Below are positions 46,401 to 57,259 of a DNA stretch of 64,000 bases, piece by piece. Under the pieces are notes generated by a model, which saw only the letters and a program-made list of their open reading frames with translations, searched no databases and was not told where the DNA came from. This DNA is from Argopecten irradians (Eukaryota; Mollusca; Bivalvia; Pectinida; Pectinidae): NCBI RefSeq assembly GCF_041381155.1, contig NC_091135.1:4853620-4917619 (forward strand), read 5' to 3'. Every line of letters starts with the position of its first letter. The first letter of the stretch is position 1. A program made the translations under genes and the position numbers.

Positions 46401-48750
46401 AGTAGCGATTTAAAGGAAATGTTGACGGACAGACAGACGGACGGACGGACGGACGGACGACGGACGACGGACGCCGCGCCATGGCATAAGCTCACGGGCC
46501 CTTCGGGCCAGGTGAGCTAAAAATTAAACCTTATTAATTAGTAAGTGACACAATTTTTAATGTCGTAGATGAAACTTTACAAATTCCGTCATGCAGTTGC
46601 CAAAAAATCAATCTTTCGAACTGATTTCAAAATCTTTAGGACATGTTACAAAATTTTGTTAGGACATTCTCTATTGGAATGATTAAAGATTTTCAAAGAC
46701 ATTAGGACATTTTGAAAGAGTACTGGCAAAATGGCCTAAATTTAGCCCCAATTTGAATCACTGAATAGTCATCACATGAATTTCTACAAAAAGCCCTTTT
46801 CTTTGTAGAAATTGTAGTGAATCATAAACATACTGGTCAGATATGTGTCATAAGATGCACAGCTCTTACCAGTCACCCTAGGTATTATAATCAAAGACTT
46901 ACAACGTCAGGGTAAGGCTTAGGGTTGAGACAGGCATGCATTGTGAAAGCTTTCCGGTGTTTTTTCATCAAGGCGTCATAGTTAGATGGATCAGCCTCTA
47001 TTAGTAGACCGTTCCATTTCCTCACTTTCTCAAAAAATAAACTGTTGGATCCTTGCTCCCCGTTTAGAGCTCCACATTCAACATAGAATCCTCCTTCCTG
47101 TGAAAATATCACATAGTAGCACAAATAATTATTTTTGTCAGTATTGTCAATAATAATTAATACATATAGTAATTGCAGGTTAATGATTACCGTTAAAAGA
47201 AACTACATATCTCAACATTCTACAGCTCGTACAGATATATAGGTCTCTATGTCAACTAATGGTCAGATTCAAAATTGATCCCTTGTGGCCATGAGGCAGT
47301 TATGAGGTACGGTAAAAGTTAGAAGGTTACTGCATCGATAGAAAACTTCCCCAGAGAAATCTAGCTTTCCATCATAAAGGATAATGCAATATAAAACAAC
47401 ACTAATGATTTGTCATCCACCAGTCTATTACAAAAAATACATTAAAGGTTTGATGAACAGTAGAAATATAACATATATTTCAATTCTCCTAGGCTTCAAA
47501 ACTGTGATCATGTAAATATGTAGCTATAGATATAGAAAGTAGATGCATTCATGATCATGTTAAATGTGCAACTGATACTGTTCTGTAAAATTACCTGTTT
47601 CAGTTCCAATTTTTTTTCAAATGTTTTCCCCCTAATTTTTCAAATTTGTCTTTTATTGTTTTTTTCCATATATATATTTTTTTAACTTTCCCATTAATTT
47701 ATTGAATTTTTTGCCATTCTTTGTGAGAAAAACAAGAGGCCCATGTGCCTTAACGGTCATCTGACTATTAGCACAACACAATGTTAGTTGTTTAAAGATT
47801 TTAGCATAATTGACCTCTGTGACCTTGAATGAAGATCAAGGTCATTCATTTGAACAAACTTGGTAGCCCTTCATCCCAGCATGTCACAGGCCCAATATCA
47901 GGTCTCTAGGCCTCCTAGTTATTCTCAAGAAGTCATTTATAGATTAACTTTTTTTGACCCCTGTGACCTTGAATGAAGGGCAAGGTCATTCATTTGAACA
48001 AACTTGCGTGCTGCAGGCCCAATATGAGTATCCTGGGCCATTTGGTTCTTGAGAAGAAGTCGTTGGAATGAAAAGTTTATGCACGGCGCACGACGACGGA
48101 CGGTACATGATGACAATAGGTCATCCTGACCCTTCGGGTCAGATGACCTCAAAAAACAGACAAAAATTTTATTTCACTGAGCTTTCAAAGTTAGCTTTTA
48201 ATTAAAACTATTTAATTTGATTACATTTATCAAATTTGCCTTTCTAATAATACAACAATATAATATCTCTTTTTAGACACATTTTAAATGCTAGACAATT
48301 TTTCATTTGGATTGTTACTGGTTTAATACTTACAATATAGTTTAAACGGCTGTCGATGAAAGGTGTCTGCCCATTGGAATATTCCAATCTGTCAGGGTTC
48401 TTAAGGTTGTATGTCTCTTTCGATGGAGGACTGATGAAATGATTTCTGATAATTTCGATAAGTTTAGGGTCATCCATTGCAGCATGATCGGCGTTTAGCT
48501 TGCCTAGCACTTCTTTGTAGTCGTAAGATTCATTTCGTCTCTGGACCATTTCTCGGGGCTGGAATTCTTGTGCACCAACCACATGTTTGCGTTGTTCGTT
48601 AAAAGGAAGACTGAAATCCTTATTAGAGTTATCATTGATAACAATAATTGGTGGACCAGATGACCTTTGACCCACGGTATGCAACATCAGTAAAATTATA
48701 ATTACAATCCCTACCAAACTAACAACCATAAATGACAAGGAAAAACGCAT
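43470..48750 (-). CDS. FkbM/Star-like methyltransferase-domain protein, gene C (3 exons)
   Basis: Minus-strand gene with exons 48334-48750, 46903-47097 and 43470-43853, phase 0, GT-AG; 331 aa. Exon 1 encodes MRFSLSFMVV with an anchor at about residues 5-24, a stalk, then LEYSNGQTPFIDSRLNYI. Exon 2 (65 codons) encodes GGFYVECGALNGEQGSN and LLIEADPSNY. Exon 3 (127 codons) encodes VDFFSLDVEGDELNVL, VNIKMLTVEY and RKKGLFH. It is the outgroup of the three (about 71-74% to A and B over the compared exons). Intron 2 (3.0 kb) is almost filled by a 157-bp tandem array element. Intron 1 carries a related smaller element. A foldback MITE (M1) lies 0.2 kb upstream. Function is inferred only from the domain: a SAM-dependent methyltransferase, probably in the secretory pathway. 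Confidence 0.88.
43963..46520 (+). mobile_element. 'Pearl'-like non-autonomous element with 157-bp core array, intron 2 of gene C
   Basis: The 5' end is 'aacaagaggcccagagggcc' then 'tgctcacctgg'. About fifteen highly regular 157-bp core repeats follow, with the landmark tttataggatttacc at 44211, 44368, 44525 and so on to 46252, always 157 apart. A (GGAC)n/(GACG)n microsatellite lies at 46429-46470. The 3' end has a GGGCCCTTCGGGCC hairpin, then aggtgagCTAA. Core repeats plus microsatellite plus 3' hairpin is the layout I recall for bivalve 'pearl' elements, later grouped with Helitron/Helentron derivatives; the hairpin plus CTAA end fits. No coding capacity; the open frames in the array are repeat artefacts. 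Confidence 0.85.
47731..48150 (+). mobile_element. Second pearl/Helentron-like element, two core repeats, intron 1 of gene C
   Basis: The 5' end 'aacaagaggcccatgtgcct' matches that of 43963. The body has two copies of 'tgaccttgaatgaag-tcaaggtcattcatttg' type sequence about 130 bp apart. A gacgacggacgg stretch follows, then a 3' hairpin TGACCCTTCGGGTCA and gatgacct. It has the same architecture as the 43963 element but a different core, so a sister family. Confidence 0.75.
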
Positions 48751-48969
48751 GTTGAAAATGTTGTCGTATGTCTCTCTTCAGAAATGTTTCAATATCAAAC
48801 TGTAATTCAGTATAATACAGTTGTTATTATGAATGTGCTGCCATTTGTATCCAAGGAAGTCTTTAAAATGCAATCCGATGTGCTTAATTTGTTTTCTGTA
48901 TACCTGCAAAACAGAAATTATATAATTATAGATATAATCTTATAGTTGTATTTTACTCATTAATATTCC

Positions 48970-49165
48970 ATCTTTAAATTTGCATATTACAGAGTTAGCT
49001 CCCTTGTGGGTAGATATCCATTGTGACATCATTATTGTTGTGAGCGCAATTCACATTGTTTTTTCCAAACAATATGACATAACGCTTGCAAACACATGAG
49101 GTCATAATGTAATCAATACGTATCCGAAAGTGCAGATAACTCTGTGATATGAAAATGCAAAATAA
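48970..49165. mobile_element. Foldback MITE family M1, copy 4, upstream of gene C
   Basis: Left 'gcatattacagagttagctc', right 'cagataactctgtgatatg'. The CRE-like cores are mutated here (TGACATCA, TGAGGTCA). Confidence 0.8.
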
Positions 49166-49196
49166 AACAAAACAAAATATATATACAGTACTATTT

Positions 49197-49352
49197 AAGG
49201 ATTAACTTGAATATATTTTTTATGTTATGGAGATATAACACAAAAATCTGAGTGTACTCTAAATAAACCGCGAAGCGGTTTATGATGAGAGTACACTCAG
49301 ATTTTTGGGTTATATCTCCATAACATAAAAAATATATTCAAATTAATCCTAA
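49197..49352. repeat. Long palindrome, arms about 64 bp
   Basis: The left arm runs 49197-49260 and the right arm 49287-49352; only about two mismatches are visible. The spacer itself contains aaaccgcgaagcggttt, a second stem. Probable recent foldback element or fold-over duplication; cruciform-prone. Confidence 0.9.
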
Positions 49353-49614
49353 TAATTCAATTTTCTAAAGATAATCTTTTCAATATTCAAAAATCATTTT
49401 GGGACTCTTTTGTCTATGAAATCATTACGCCTTCATCTTAACCAATCAGAAGCAACGTTATAAACGGCGACGCCATTTTTTCCTTAATGGGCTGATAAAG
49501 TAAATTTTTAAGCCAATGAAAATGCTCGTAACAAGCAAAATTGAATTATTTTTAGATACCGGTTATAGAAATATTATTATTATGAAGCAATGTATATATA
49601 TATATTTATATATT

Positions 49615-49745
49615 TCGGTTTACATCCTTATAGCCACCACGGTCATATAAGGACGTGCAAAGTGGAAGGATGCCAATGCTACTTAGAACCTAATACACCT
49701 GGGAACTGCCCATGTATGATTTGAACTGGAAACCTAGAGATGGGG
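49615..49745 (-). mobile_element. Degenerate tRNA-SINE fragment
   Basis: 'ggtttacatccttatagcca', 'cacggtcatataaggacgtg' and 'gggaactgcccatgtatgat' follow, in order and orientation, the 3' body and B-box region of the SINE at 53596-53813 (cctattaacagcaagggtcatg..., gcaactgccccacacgggat). Confidence 0.6.
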
Positions 49746-49984
49746 GGGTGGGGGGGCTGGCTTATAATTATATATTGTCTGGAACACATTATCTATTGCC
49801 ATCATGGAAACCCAATAGGCCAAGTATATAAATTGATTGGCAATATCTCTCTACTTCGCCACTTTTCAACATCTTTATCAATGACTTTAAGTAAAATCAA
49901 ATATTAAACCTAAACCTTCAAAATCTACGCAAAGTCACAGATGTTAAATGATATTCATAATCATGTAGAACAAAAAACATTTTT

Positions 49985-50225
49985 TAGGTCATCTGACCCA
50001 AAGATGCAGTGATGCACCGTCCGTCGTCTGCCATGCGTAACTTTTTATTCAAACAACTGCTTCTCAATAACTGCAAGGCTCAAAGTATTCATATTTGGCT
50101 TGTAGCTTGCTGGGATGAAGGGCTACCACAGCTGTGAAAATGAATAACCTTGACCTACTTTCAAGGTCACAGGGGTCAAATAGACTCAAATCTTTGAACG
50201 ACTTCTTCTAACTAACCAAAAGGTC
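49985..50225 (-). mobile_element. Inverted fragment of the 47731-type element
   Basis: Begins 'ttaggtcatctgaccc', the reverse complement of the 47731 element's 3' end. It continues with 'caccgtccgtcgt' and the reverse complement of its core ('accttgacctactttcaagg' then 'tcacaggggtcaaa'). One core repeat only. Confidence 0.7.
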
Positions 50226-50796
50226 CTGGATTGCACAACACTACGCTACTCTTATCGCGTGATAAGTGTAGCGTACTTGTAGCGCTATCAATCGTGGATC
50301 AACGACGATGGACTTTTATTCATGATCAGTGTCATTGTACGTCAGAACATGCATTTTTGTGTAACGTTAGGCCTACTGTAACATGTGATGTGATGCCGGA
50401 TGCGATGCAAATGTGATCCGAACCGGTGTGTCGGCAATTTGTACGTGCACTATTCGACCAAGTATCAGTTATGCAGTCTTATCAATACAAAAACATTACC
50501 ATAGTCAAGAAGCGATGCTTACCAGTGTTTTGCAGTCCACTCTTCAGATGCAGCTCATCTAGATAAGTACGCATCCGGTTTGCGCGCGCATCATGCATTG
50601 AAAAACGAAAGTTATATCATATCAAAGTACTGAGAGTTCTGAGGTAATGTTGCCCATCCCGAGAGTCGTCTTACAAATGCATAGGTTTACTCAGGAATTA
50701 GCCTTTCATAACATTCAAACACTATTAAACATCTGACTTGTTTTACGAAAAATGATATTAATTTGATATATTTTTGGATCAAAACCCTGGTGTACT

Positions 50797-51163
50797 CCTT
50801 TCCGAAAAGGCTTTTAATTTTTAAAATGGGAATGTAAAACAAGATCGATAATTTTGTAGAATCACAAAAGTTATTAATTTACCGTTAATACTACACGTAT
50901 CATCACCTTCTGAACAATTCAAATAAAATAAATAAAACTATGATTTTCATAACGCGGGTCGTCTTATGTTTCCCGCCATCGTCCTAAATACCGCGCGGTA
51001 CGCAAAACAGCGAAATGACTCTCCACTGTTATCATTTATTACGCAGGAAATCTTGCATATGTTTGGCGTTGTAAGCTCATCTTAGGTCATCAGTATATAT
51101 TTTCTGATGTTATCAATCTTTAAAGAAACCTTAATGTTTTACCCCGGAAAGGTAGTGGGCCAT
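50797..51163. mobile_element. MITE family M4, inverted copy
   Basis: Begins 'cctttccgaaaaggctttta' and ends 'ccccggaaaggtagtgggcc'. The body is the reverse complement of copies 1 and 2 ('aacgcgggtcgtcttatgtt', 'ccgcgcggtacgcaaaacag'). Confidence 0.83.
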
Positions 51164-51345
51164 TGATAATTACACATGTAGCAATTAATAAAACTTATTA
51201 AGGTACGTGTATCTTACATATAGTACTACAAAAGGCCCCTGTTATTTGTTTGTGGGCAAAATTCCATGGTAGCTGTAACAGGTCCTTTCAGTTCTCTTGG
51301 GGGATTCAAGATCTTTTTTTTATTTCAATGAAATAGTTGCACAGA

Positions 51346-53570
51346 CATTTCAGTAAATCAGTAGTGGATTTTCAAACGGTGACGTCATTGTTTTGTTATG
51401 AGATGATCGTATATTTCTTAAAGTCATATATATGGTGATACCCAGAGCAGGTTCAACAATTGTTCATAACATTAGAACAAAGTCTCTGGCGACATTTTAG
51501 CATTAAAGATGAGTTTCCGCATAATTGTGTAAAGTTCTATTTTTTCAAGATCATATTTCGTTTTCTGTATATTCCCTAATAGGGTTTTTAAAAGTACAAC
51601 TCGAAGTATTTATAATATGTATACTATTTTTCTCTCAGAATTATCTCAAACTTATTTTAATACCAAATAATTGCTTAAAATGATTAAATGTGTAAATCCG
51701 TGGTTAAATACTTCTGTTTTCAATCAACGTGCTATTAGAATACACAGCGAAGAATCAATGAACGTGGACCAAATAGAAAATTAATACATGTATATAGCTC
51801 TTGCGTTTGTTTTTCTTCAGGAGCATAATTATTAAACCTATATATTTCTTCGTGGATTAAAATTGATTCATAATACGTAGTCACGAGTGTAAGATTCTTT
51901 TTATCACATAACTACATTGTACAATTTTTTTCAACGACAACTTTTTTCAATTAATTTCGTTTGCATATTCCGTATTTGCGTTCGTTTCGCTCACAAAATA
52001 ATGACGTCACAATAGATACTTACCCGCAAGGGAGGTACATGTGACTCTGAAATTTGCAAAGACGGAATAAGACATGTGACGTTTCCGTTTATTTTGCGAC
52101 GTTATAAATGTTGATTATGACGTCTGAATTACTTGTGACATCAAAAAAGTTACATTTATGATGTTGCCGTATGGTATGAGGCAGTCCTGAAAAGTGAGGT
52201 TAAAACAAGAGTTCAAACGTTCGAGTTTGACATTTCAGTAAATCAGAGATGGCTTTACAAACGGTGACGTCATTGTTTTGTTATGAGATGATCTATATTT
52301 TTTAAAGTCAATGGAAATGTTCTTTACAAAGAAAATTAAAATACTATGTCAGTGCATAAAACGTCCATGGTACATGTATTATATAATCATAGTAAAACTG
52401 TTCTTTACAAAGAAAATTAAAATATTATGTCAGTGCATAAAACGTCCATATTGTACATGTATGTGATCATCATACAAAATCACTTGAAAAGAGATAATAG
52501 GACAGGTACAGTGTACTTCTGATCAAGGATTTTAAGTTTCCCAAAATAGATCCTAGTTCGGGGGTTCTGGTGCATATTCGGGAAAACGTCAATTCAAGTT
52601 TCTTAGTTTGTCTGAAGCTATATTTCCGTATATAATTCTAAATACAATGTACCTTTTATATCAAATAAATGATGAAACAGCTACCCCTTGTCTAACCCCT
52701 GGTTGACAAGTTTTATTCACATTATATGGTGATACCCAGAGCAGGTTAAACAATTGTTCATAACATTAGAACAAAGTCTCTGGCGACATTTTAGCATTAA
52801 AGATGAGTTTCCGCATAATTGTGTAAAGTTCTATTTTTTCAAGATCATATTTCGTTTTCTGTATATTCCCTAATAGGGTTTTTAAAAGTACAACTCGAAG
52901 TATTTATAATATGTATACTATTTTTCTCTCAGAATTATCTCAAACTTATTTTAATACCAAATAATTGCTTAAAATGATTAAATGTGTAAATCCGTGGTTA
53001 AATACTTCTGTTTTCAATCAACGTGCTATTAGAATACACATTGAAGAATACTTCTGTTTTCAATCAACGTGCTATTAGAATACACATCGAAGAATCAATG
53101 AACGTGGACCAAATAGAAAATTAATACATGTATATAGCTCTTGCGTTTGTTTTTCTTCAGGAGCATAATTATTAAACCTATATATTTCTTCGTGGATTAA
53201 AATTGATTCATAATACGTAGTCACGAGTGTAAGATTCTTTTTATCACATAACTACATTGTACAATTTTTTTCAACGACAACTTTTTCAATTAATTTCGTT
53301 TGCATATTCCGTATTTGCGTTCGTTTCGCTCACAAAATAATGACGTCACAATATAAACTTACCCGCAAGGGAGGTACATGTGACTCTGAAATTTGCAAAG
53401 ACGGAATAAGACATGTGACGTTTCCGTTTATTTTGCGACGTTATAAATGTTGATAATGACGTCTGCATTACTTGTGACATCACAGAGTTACTTTTATGAT
53501 GTTGCCGTATGGTATGAGGCAGTCCTGAAAAGTGAGGTTAAAACAAGAGTTCAAACGTTCGAGTTTGACA
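51346..53570. repeat. Tandem segmental duplication, about 0.9-kb unit
   Basis: Unit 1 is 51346-52230; unit 2 is 52231-53570. Both start 'catttcagtaaatcag' and end 'gttcaaacgttcgagtttga'. Unit 2 is interrupted at about 52313-52720 by unique sequence that contains its own 82-bp doublet ('tgttctttacaaagaaaatt' at 52319 and 52400), and it has a further 49-bp internal duplication at 53045-53090. Each unit ends with a half M1 MITE (51962-52069 and 53300-53408). Homology is nearly identical over 51432-52231 versus 52722-53570. Confidence 0.92.
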
Positions 53571-53595
53571 CCAGACTAAGGGCCAGAGTATTTCG

Positions 53596-53813
53596 GGCTA
53601 CATGTTTGTTTGTGTATTTTTACGTCCTATTAACAGCAAGGGTCATGTAAGGACATGCCAGGTTTGTTGGTGGAGGAAAGCCGGAGTACCCGGAGAAAAA
53701 CCACCGACAGCGGTCAGTACCTAGCAACTGCCCCACACGGGATTCGAACCCGCATCCCAGAGGTGTAGGGCATGTGGTAATATGTCGGGACATCTTAACC
53801 ACTCGGCCACATT
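53596..53813 (-). mobile_element. tRNA-derived SINE, near full length
   Basis: On the minus strand it begins tggccgagtggttaagatgt (A box TGGCCGAGTGG), then a B box GGTTCGAATCC, giving a Leu/Ser-type tRNA head. Then comes a body with 'ttctccgggtactccggctt' and 'tcctccacca', then 'gacccttgctgttaatagg' and a (CAAA)-type tail. tRNA head plus this 'ctccgg-tcctccacc' body is a widespread molluscan SINE. An anticodon and acceptor pairing consistent with a functional tRNA are not present, so it is not a tRNA gene. Confidence 0.88.
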
Positions 53814-53974
53814 TGATGTAGCTTGCGTGTGCTAGGTTTAATTACCGTTTTCTTTTCTGAAGCGGATCGTCATTTCATGAGATCTCGTATTTTTTTAAGG
53901 ATAGAAATATGTTTAAGACATTTCTTCTAAATCTGCCGTCCTAAACGAATGACTAGAAATCGTGAAATTGATTA

Positions 53975-54554
53975 AGCCTTTTTTGGCGGGAAACATAAAA
54001 CGACCCGCGTTATGTAATATTCAGAATGTAATTATATATATATATATGTGAATGTAGAGTGAACGGTTAATTTAAGCTGATATTTTTGCGACTCTACAAA
54101 ATACAAGTAGCTTAATTAGTCTCGTTTTATTTTAAAAATTACATTGTAAATGCCGTTTCGGAAATGCCTTTAAAGGCCCGCTACTTTCCCCAAACGACTT
54201 CTATTTTTAAAATGGGAATTTAAAATTCAACGAGATTGATAATGTTGTAGGGTCGTTGTAAAGTCGCAAAAGTTATAAGCGTACCCGCTTAAATAGTACC
54301 CTTATTGCATTTTGAAATAGGTTAAATGTTTGTTTGCCGCCGTCGTCCTAATTAAGTTAATTACGTATCACTGCACCGGACGATAAAACAGCGAAATTAA
54401 TCATCGCTGGTTACATAATATTATGCACGGATTCTAGCACCTGTTTGGTGTTTTAATCTCCTCGTTACGCCATCGACATAATTTTTATTGTTTATATGAA
54501 ACTTTTATCTTTTGTTTCGGAAAGTTATATAATTAGAATCTAGTGGGCCTTTAA
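53975..54554. mobile_element. Two abutting MITE M4 copies
   Basis: 53975-54168 is a right half in forward orientation ('ggcgggaaacataaaacgac' ... 'gccgtttcggaaatgcc'). It joins directly to 54169-54554, which starts TTAAAGGCCCGCTACTTTCC and ends TCTAGTGGGCCTTTAA with its interior inverted relative to the first. Either one copy inserted into another's terminus or a dimer formed. Confidence 0.75.
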
Positions 54555-55338
54555 ATGCATATTAATTAATATGGAAAAAACTATCCACTATTACAACAAA
54601 TGGAAATCCATCAAAGTGTATTTTTAGAATAAAAACATGGTACGATCCCGGCCTATGCGTCATCGTATTTTTTAACCAATGCGCTCAAACTTTTCAACCA
54701 ATCAACTGCAGCCTTTGAAATGTTCGCCGTATGACCGGAAATAGAGATAAGTCCACTTCCTATCACATTGTTTTGCAAGCAAACAAATTCAGAAGTGATG
54801 TTTCTGTGTGAGAGAGCATACTATCTGGTCCATTAAGAAAAGGATTATTGCAAAGCGTATGTATATTTAGGCTTCATAACGGCGATCAGATAATAAGAAT
54901 AAAAATATTCACTCATAAAATGACTATTTACATTGACGGTATTTGGACTCTTCGGCCCCCGAGACCGAAATCAACGCCTCGCATCTTTGATTTCTGCATC
55001 GTATGTTCTAATCCCCCATGGTACAATAGTGGGTTCCAATTGTGATTTTTACCATACGTTTTCGCTGAATTGTGAAGTTAGAGCCCTTATCATCTAGTGA
55101 AATTCTGTCTTATTTTTCCAAAGCGAGACAAACTTTTTTTTCGGTCAGAAAAAAAGTAAAAGGCCCAAAAGTAAAGATTCATGATCATAGTCCGAATTTA
55201 CTGTCGATTTTTATATGAAAATATATATATATAACGTAAGAATTAACATCAGAATCACATAGATTATACATAATAAAATATATATATATATGTTCACACT
55301 ATTTATAATTCATTTTGTGACAAATCACAATCTGATTC
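54555..55338. other. Gene-free region
   Basis: No exon supported; short (TA)n runs at 55221-55232 and 55278-55291. Confidence 0.45.
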
Positions 55339-55676
55339 CAGGGCTTTTTCTCACTGCTTTGAGAATGGGGCCTGTGGGTTTGAATTTGGGAAAATGGAGT
55401 GCCAAAACCAAGATTTGGGAAAATTATGATATATGAAATAAAGCATAACAATTAATATTTTTTATTTCCAGTGTAGTTTTATATACTTTTTTGAAGCCAA
55501 TTCACAAATATTTAAAGCCTCAAATAACCATCTATGTTCATGCAATATTTTTGAATAGTTTTCAAGAAACTTTGATTTTGGGAAATTTTAAGGTTGAATT
55601 GGGAAAAATTTAGAGGTTTTGCCATTGGGAATGTGGCTGATTTTCGGCCCCAAATCATGCTGAAAAAAAGCCCTGG
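55339..55676. mobile_element. Possible MITE with GGGCTTTTT-type TIRs
   Basis: Left end ccagggctttttctcac, right end gaaaaaaagccctgg, enclosing AT-rich sequence with repeated 'ttgggaaaatt' words. No perfect target duplication could be fixed (gattc occurs beside both ends). Confidence 0.55.
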
Positions 55677-56114
55677 ATTCTATGGCATTCCTCTTCAGTT
55701 GCTCCCAATGAAAGTCACTTGAAGGGATCTTCTCATTTCATAAATAGGATAATTCCTTTATTGCAATTTATGGCTGATTAGAAAAAATATGCATGGTTTT
55801 GGATTGTCTTGGATTTTGACATTTGTAGTTTGCTGCAGTGCTGTATGTAGACTTTATGTGTAGTTTCCATGTATCAAATGCTTCAAAGGAAGAACGCATA
55901 TAAAGATGTACGTAACATGCCAAGGCCGGGGCCCAAACCAACGGAACGGTTACCCATCCAATAGTGGGCAATGCTTACAGTTGCTTAACTATCATACAAA
56001 GTACAGACACTCATCCACACAGCCCTAAAATCTAGCACAGCTGAAATGCACATATCCATGTATCGTCATAATAGATGTTTCAGTAACCATTAATTATGCA
56101 ATATTAATACGTTC

Positions 56115-56972
56115 ACAGTTACGTATACATCCACTAGTGATGCCATTGCACTGCAAAAAGACCTAGACATTCTCGCCAGTTGGGAAAGCAGATGGAGAAT
56201 GGCGTTTCATCCTGATAAGTGCCAAGTTCTGTCCATACATAAATCCCGCAATCCCATACTACATCATTCCCAGCTTCACGGCCAGGTGCTTAAGCATGTA
56301 GACCAGGCTTAGTACTTGGGCGTCACGATTACCTCTGACCTGAAGTGGGGGGCACATGTTGGTAATATTACTAACTGTGCGAACATTTCCCTTGGTTTTC
56401 TGAGGCGTAACTTGAAAATCTTCCCCACCAAGATCAAGGAAAAGGCCTACTTAGCCCTGGTCCGCCCGAAGCTGGAATACGCAAGTTCAGTATGGGACCC
56501 ACATTTAAAAAAGGACATAGATCAGGTTGAGATGGTGCAGCGCCGGGCTGCCAGATTTGTAACCAGTCGCCACAGGAATACATCCAGTGTTGGCAACCTG
56601 CTGGACCATTTGCTATGATTCTCGTCTGACAACCATGTTTAAAATAGTTCATAAACAGATAGCCATCCACACATCAGACCTAAAACTACTCAATCGACTA
56701 TCCAGACACTCTCACCCACTCTCTTTCCAAACTCTAGATCTCTCCTGTAAAACCTCCACTCGTAAAGAATCTTTTTTCCCACGCACCATATCCAACTGGA
56801 ATTCTCTCCCTCTCGAATTAGCAACAAGTGCTACCCTCTCCTCCTTCAAGACTGGACTATCAAAATACAAATACAATTAATCTTTCACACACAAGCCTTG
56901 CCACACCCAACTTGCACAATCTTCATTCTGTTGAAGTAGGCAAGAACATGGTAGAACTAGAACTAGAACAAT
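56115..56972 (+). pseudogene. Decayed LINE, RT C-terminal part (CR1/Jockey-like)
   Basis: Frame 1 from about 56117 reads DLDILASWESRWRMAFHPDK and CQVLSIHKSRNPI, hits a stop at 56310, then continues YLGVTITSDLKWGAHV, YLALVRPKLEYASSVWDPH and VQRRAARFV to a stop at 56616. A frame change gives FFPRTISNWNSLPLELA to a stop at 56878. This is the classic post-palm thumb and C-terminus of CR1/Jockey-group LINEs. The tail carries (TAGAAC)3 at 56951-56970. One stop and one frameshift mean it is dead. It is a different family from the 28895 LINE. Confidence 0.85.
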
Positions 56973-57128
56973 TCATGGTAATAACGGAGCCGAATTTTCT
57001 GTTTATTTTTTATTCATATATTCACACCTCACACCCTTATTTGAGAAGGAAATCCACATAAGAAAAGGAAGAAATTATTATTTCTGTAACAGATAATTCG
57101 TTTTTGGCCAGCTGATTATATTGGAATG

Positions 57129-57249
57129 TAGTCCGCTAAACCTGCCTATATAATTAGGCTTTTTTAATTTTTTTTTTGCCTAATATATATTAGGCAAAAA
57201 AAAAAAAAAAATTAAAAAGCCTTATAATATAGGCAGGTTTAGCGGACTA
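57129..57249. mobile_element. 121-bp foldback MITE with perfect 9-bp TSD
   Basis: Ends TAGTCCGCTAAACCTGCC and GGCAGGTTTAGCGGACTA. The rest is also self-complementary (aggctttttt / aaaaaagcct) with an inner gcctaatatatattaggc stem. It is flanked by ATTGGAATG on both sides (57120-57128 and 57250-57258). The intact TSD shows a recent insertion. The TAG...CTA ends and 9-bp TSD match the MITE at 6341. Confidence 0.92.
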
Positions 57250-57259
57250 ATTGGAATGT

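Noticed and set aside
34245..46420. CRISPR-like arrays
   Set aside because: The repeats are directly adjacent with no unique spacers and the genome is eukaryotic; they are tandem repeats.
44269..46495. Many 65-77 codon frames with nearly identical sequence on both strands
   Set aside because: Artefacts of the 157-bp tandem array; each unit reproduces the same frame in both directions, with no start context or independent conservation.
53596..53813. Functional tRNA gene
   Set aside because: A and B boxes are present but the sequence continues into a SINE body and tail, and the acceptor stem does not pair; it is a SINE head.
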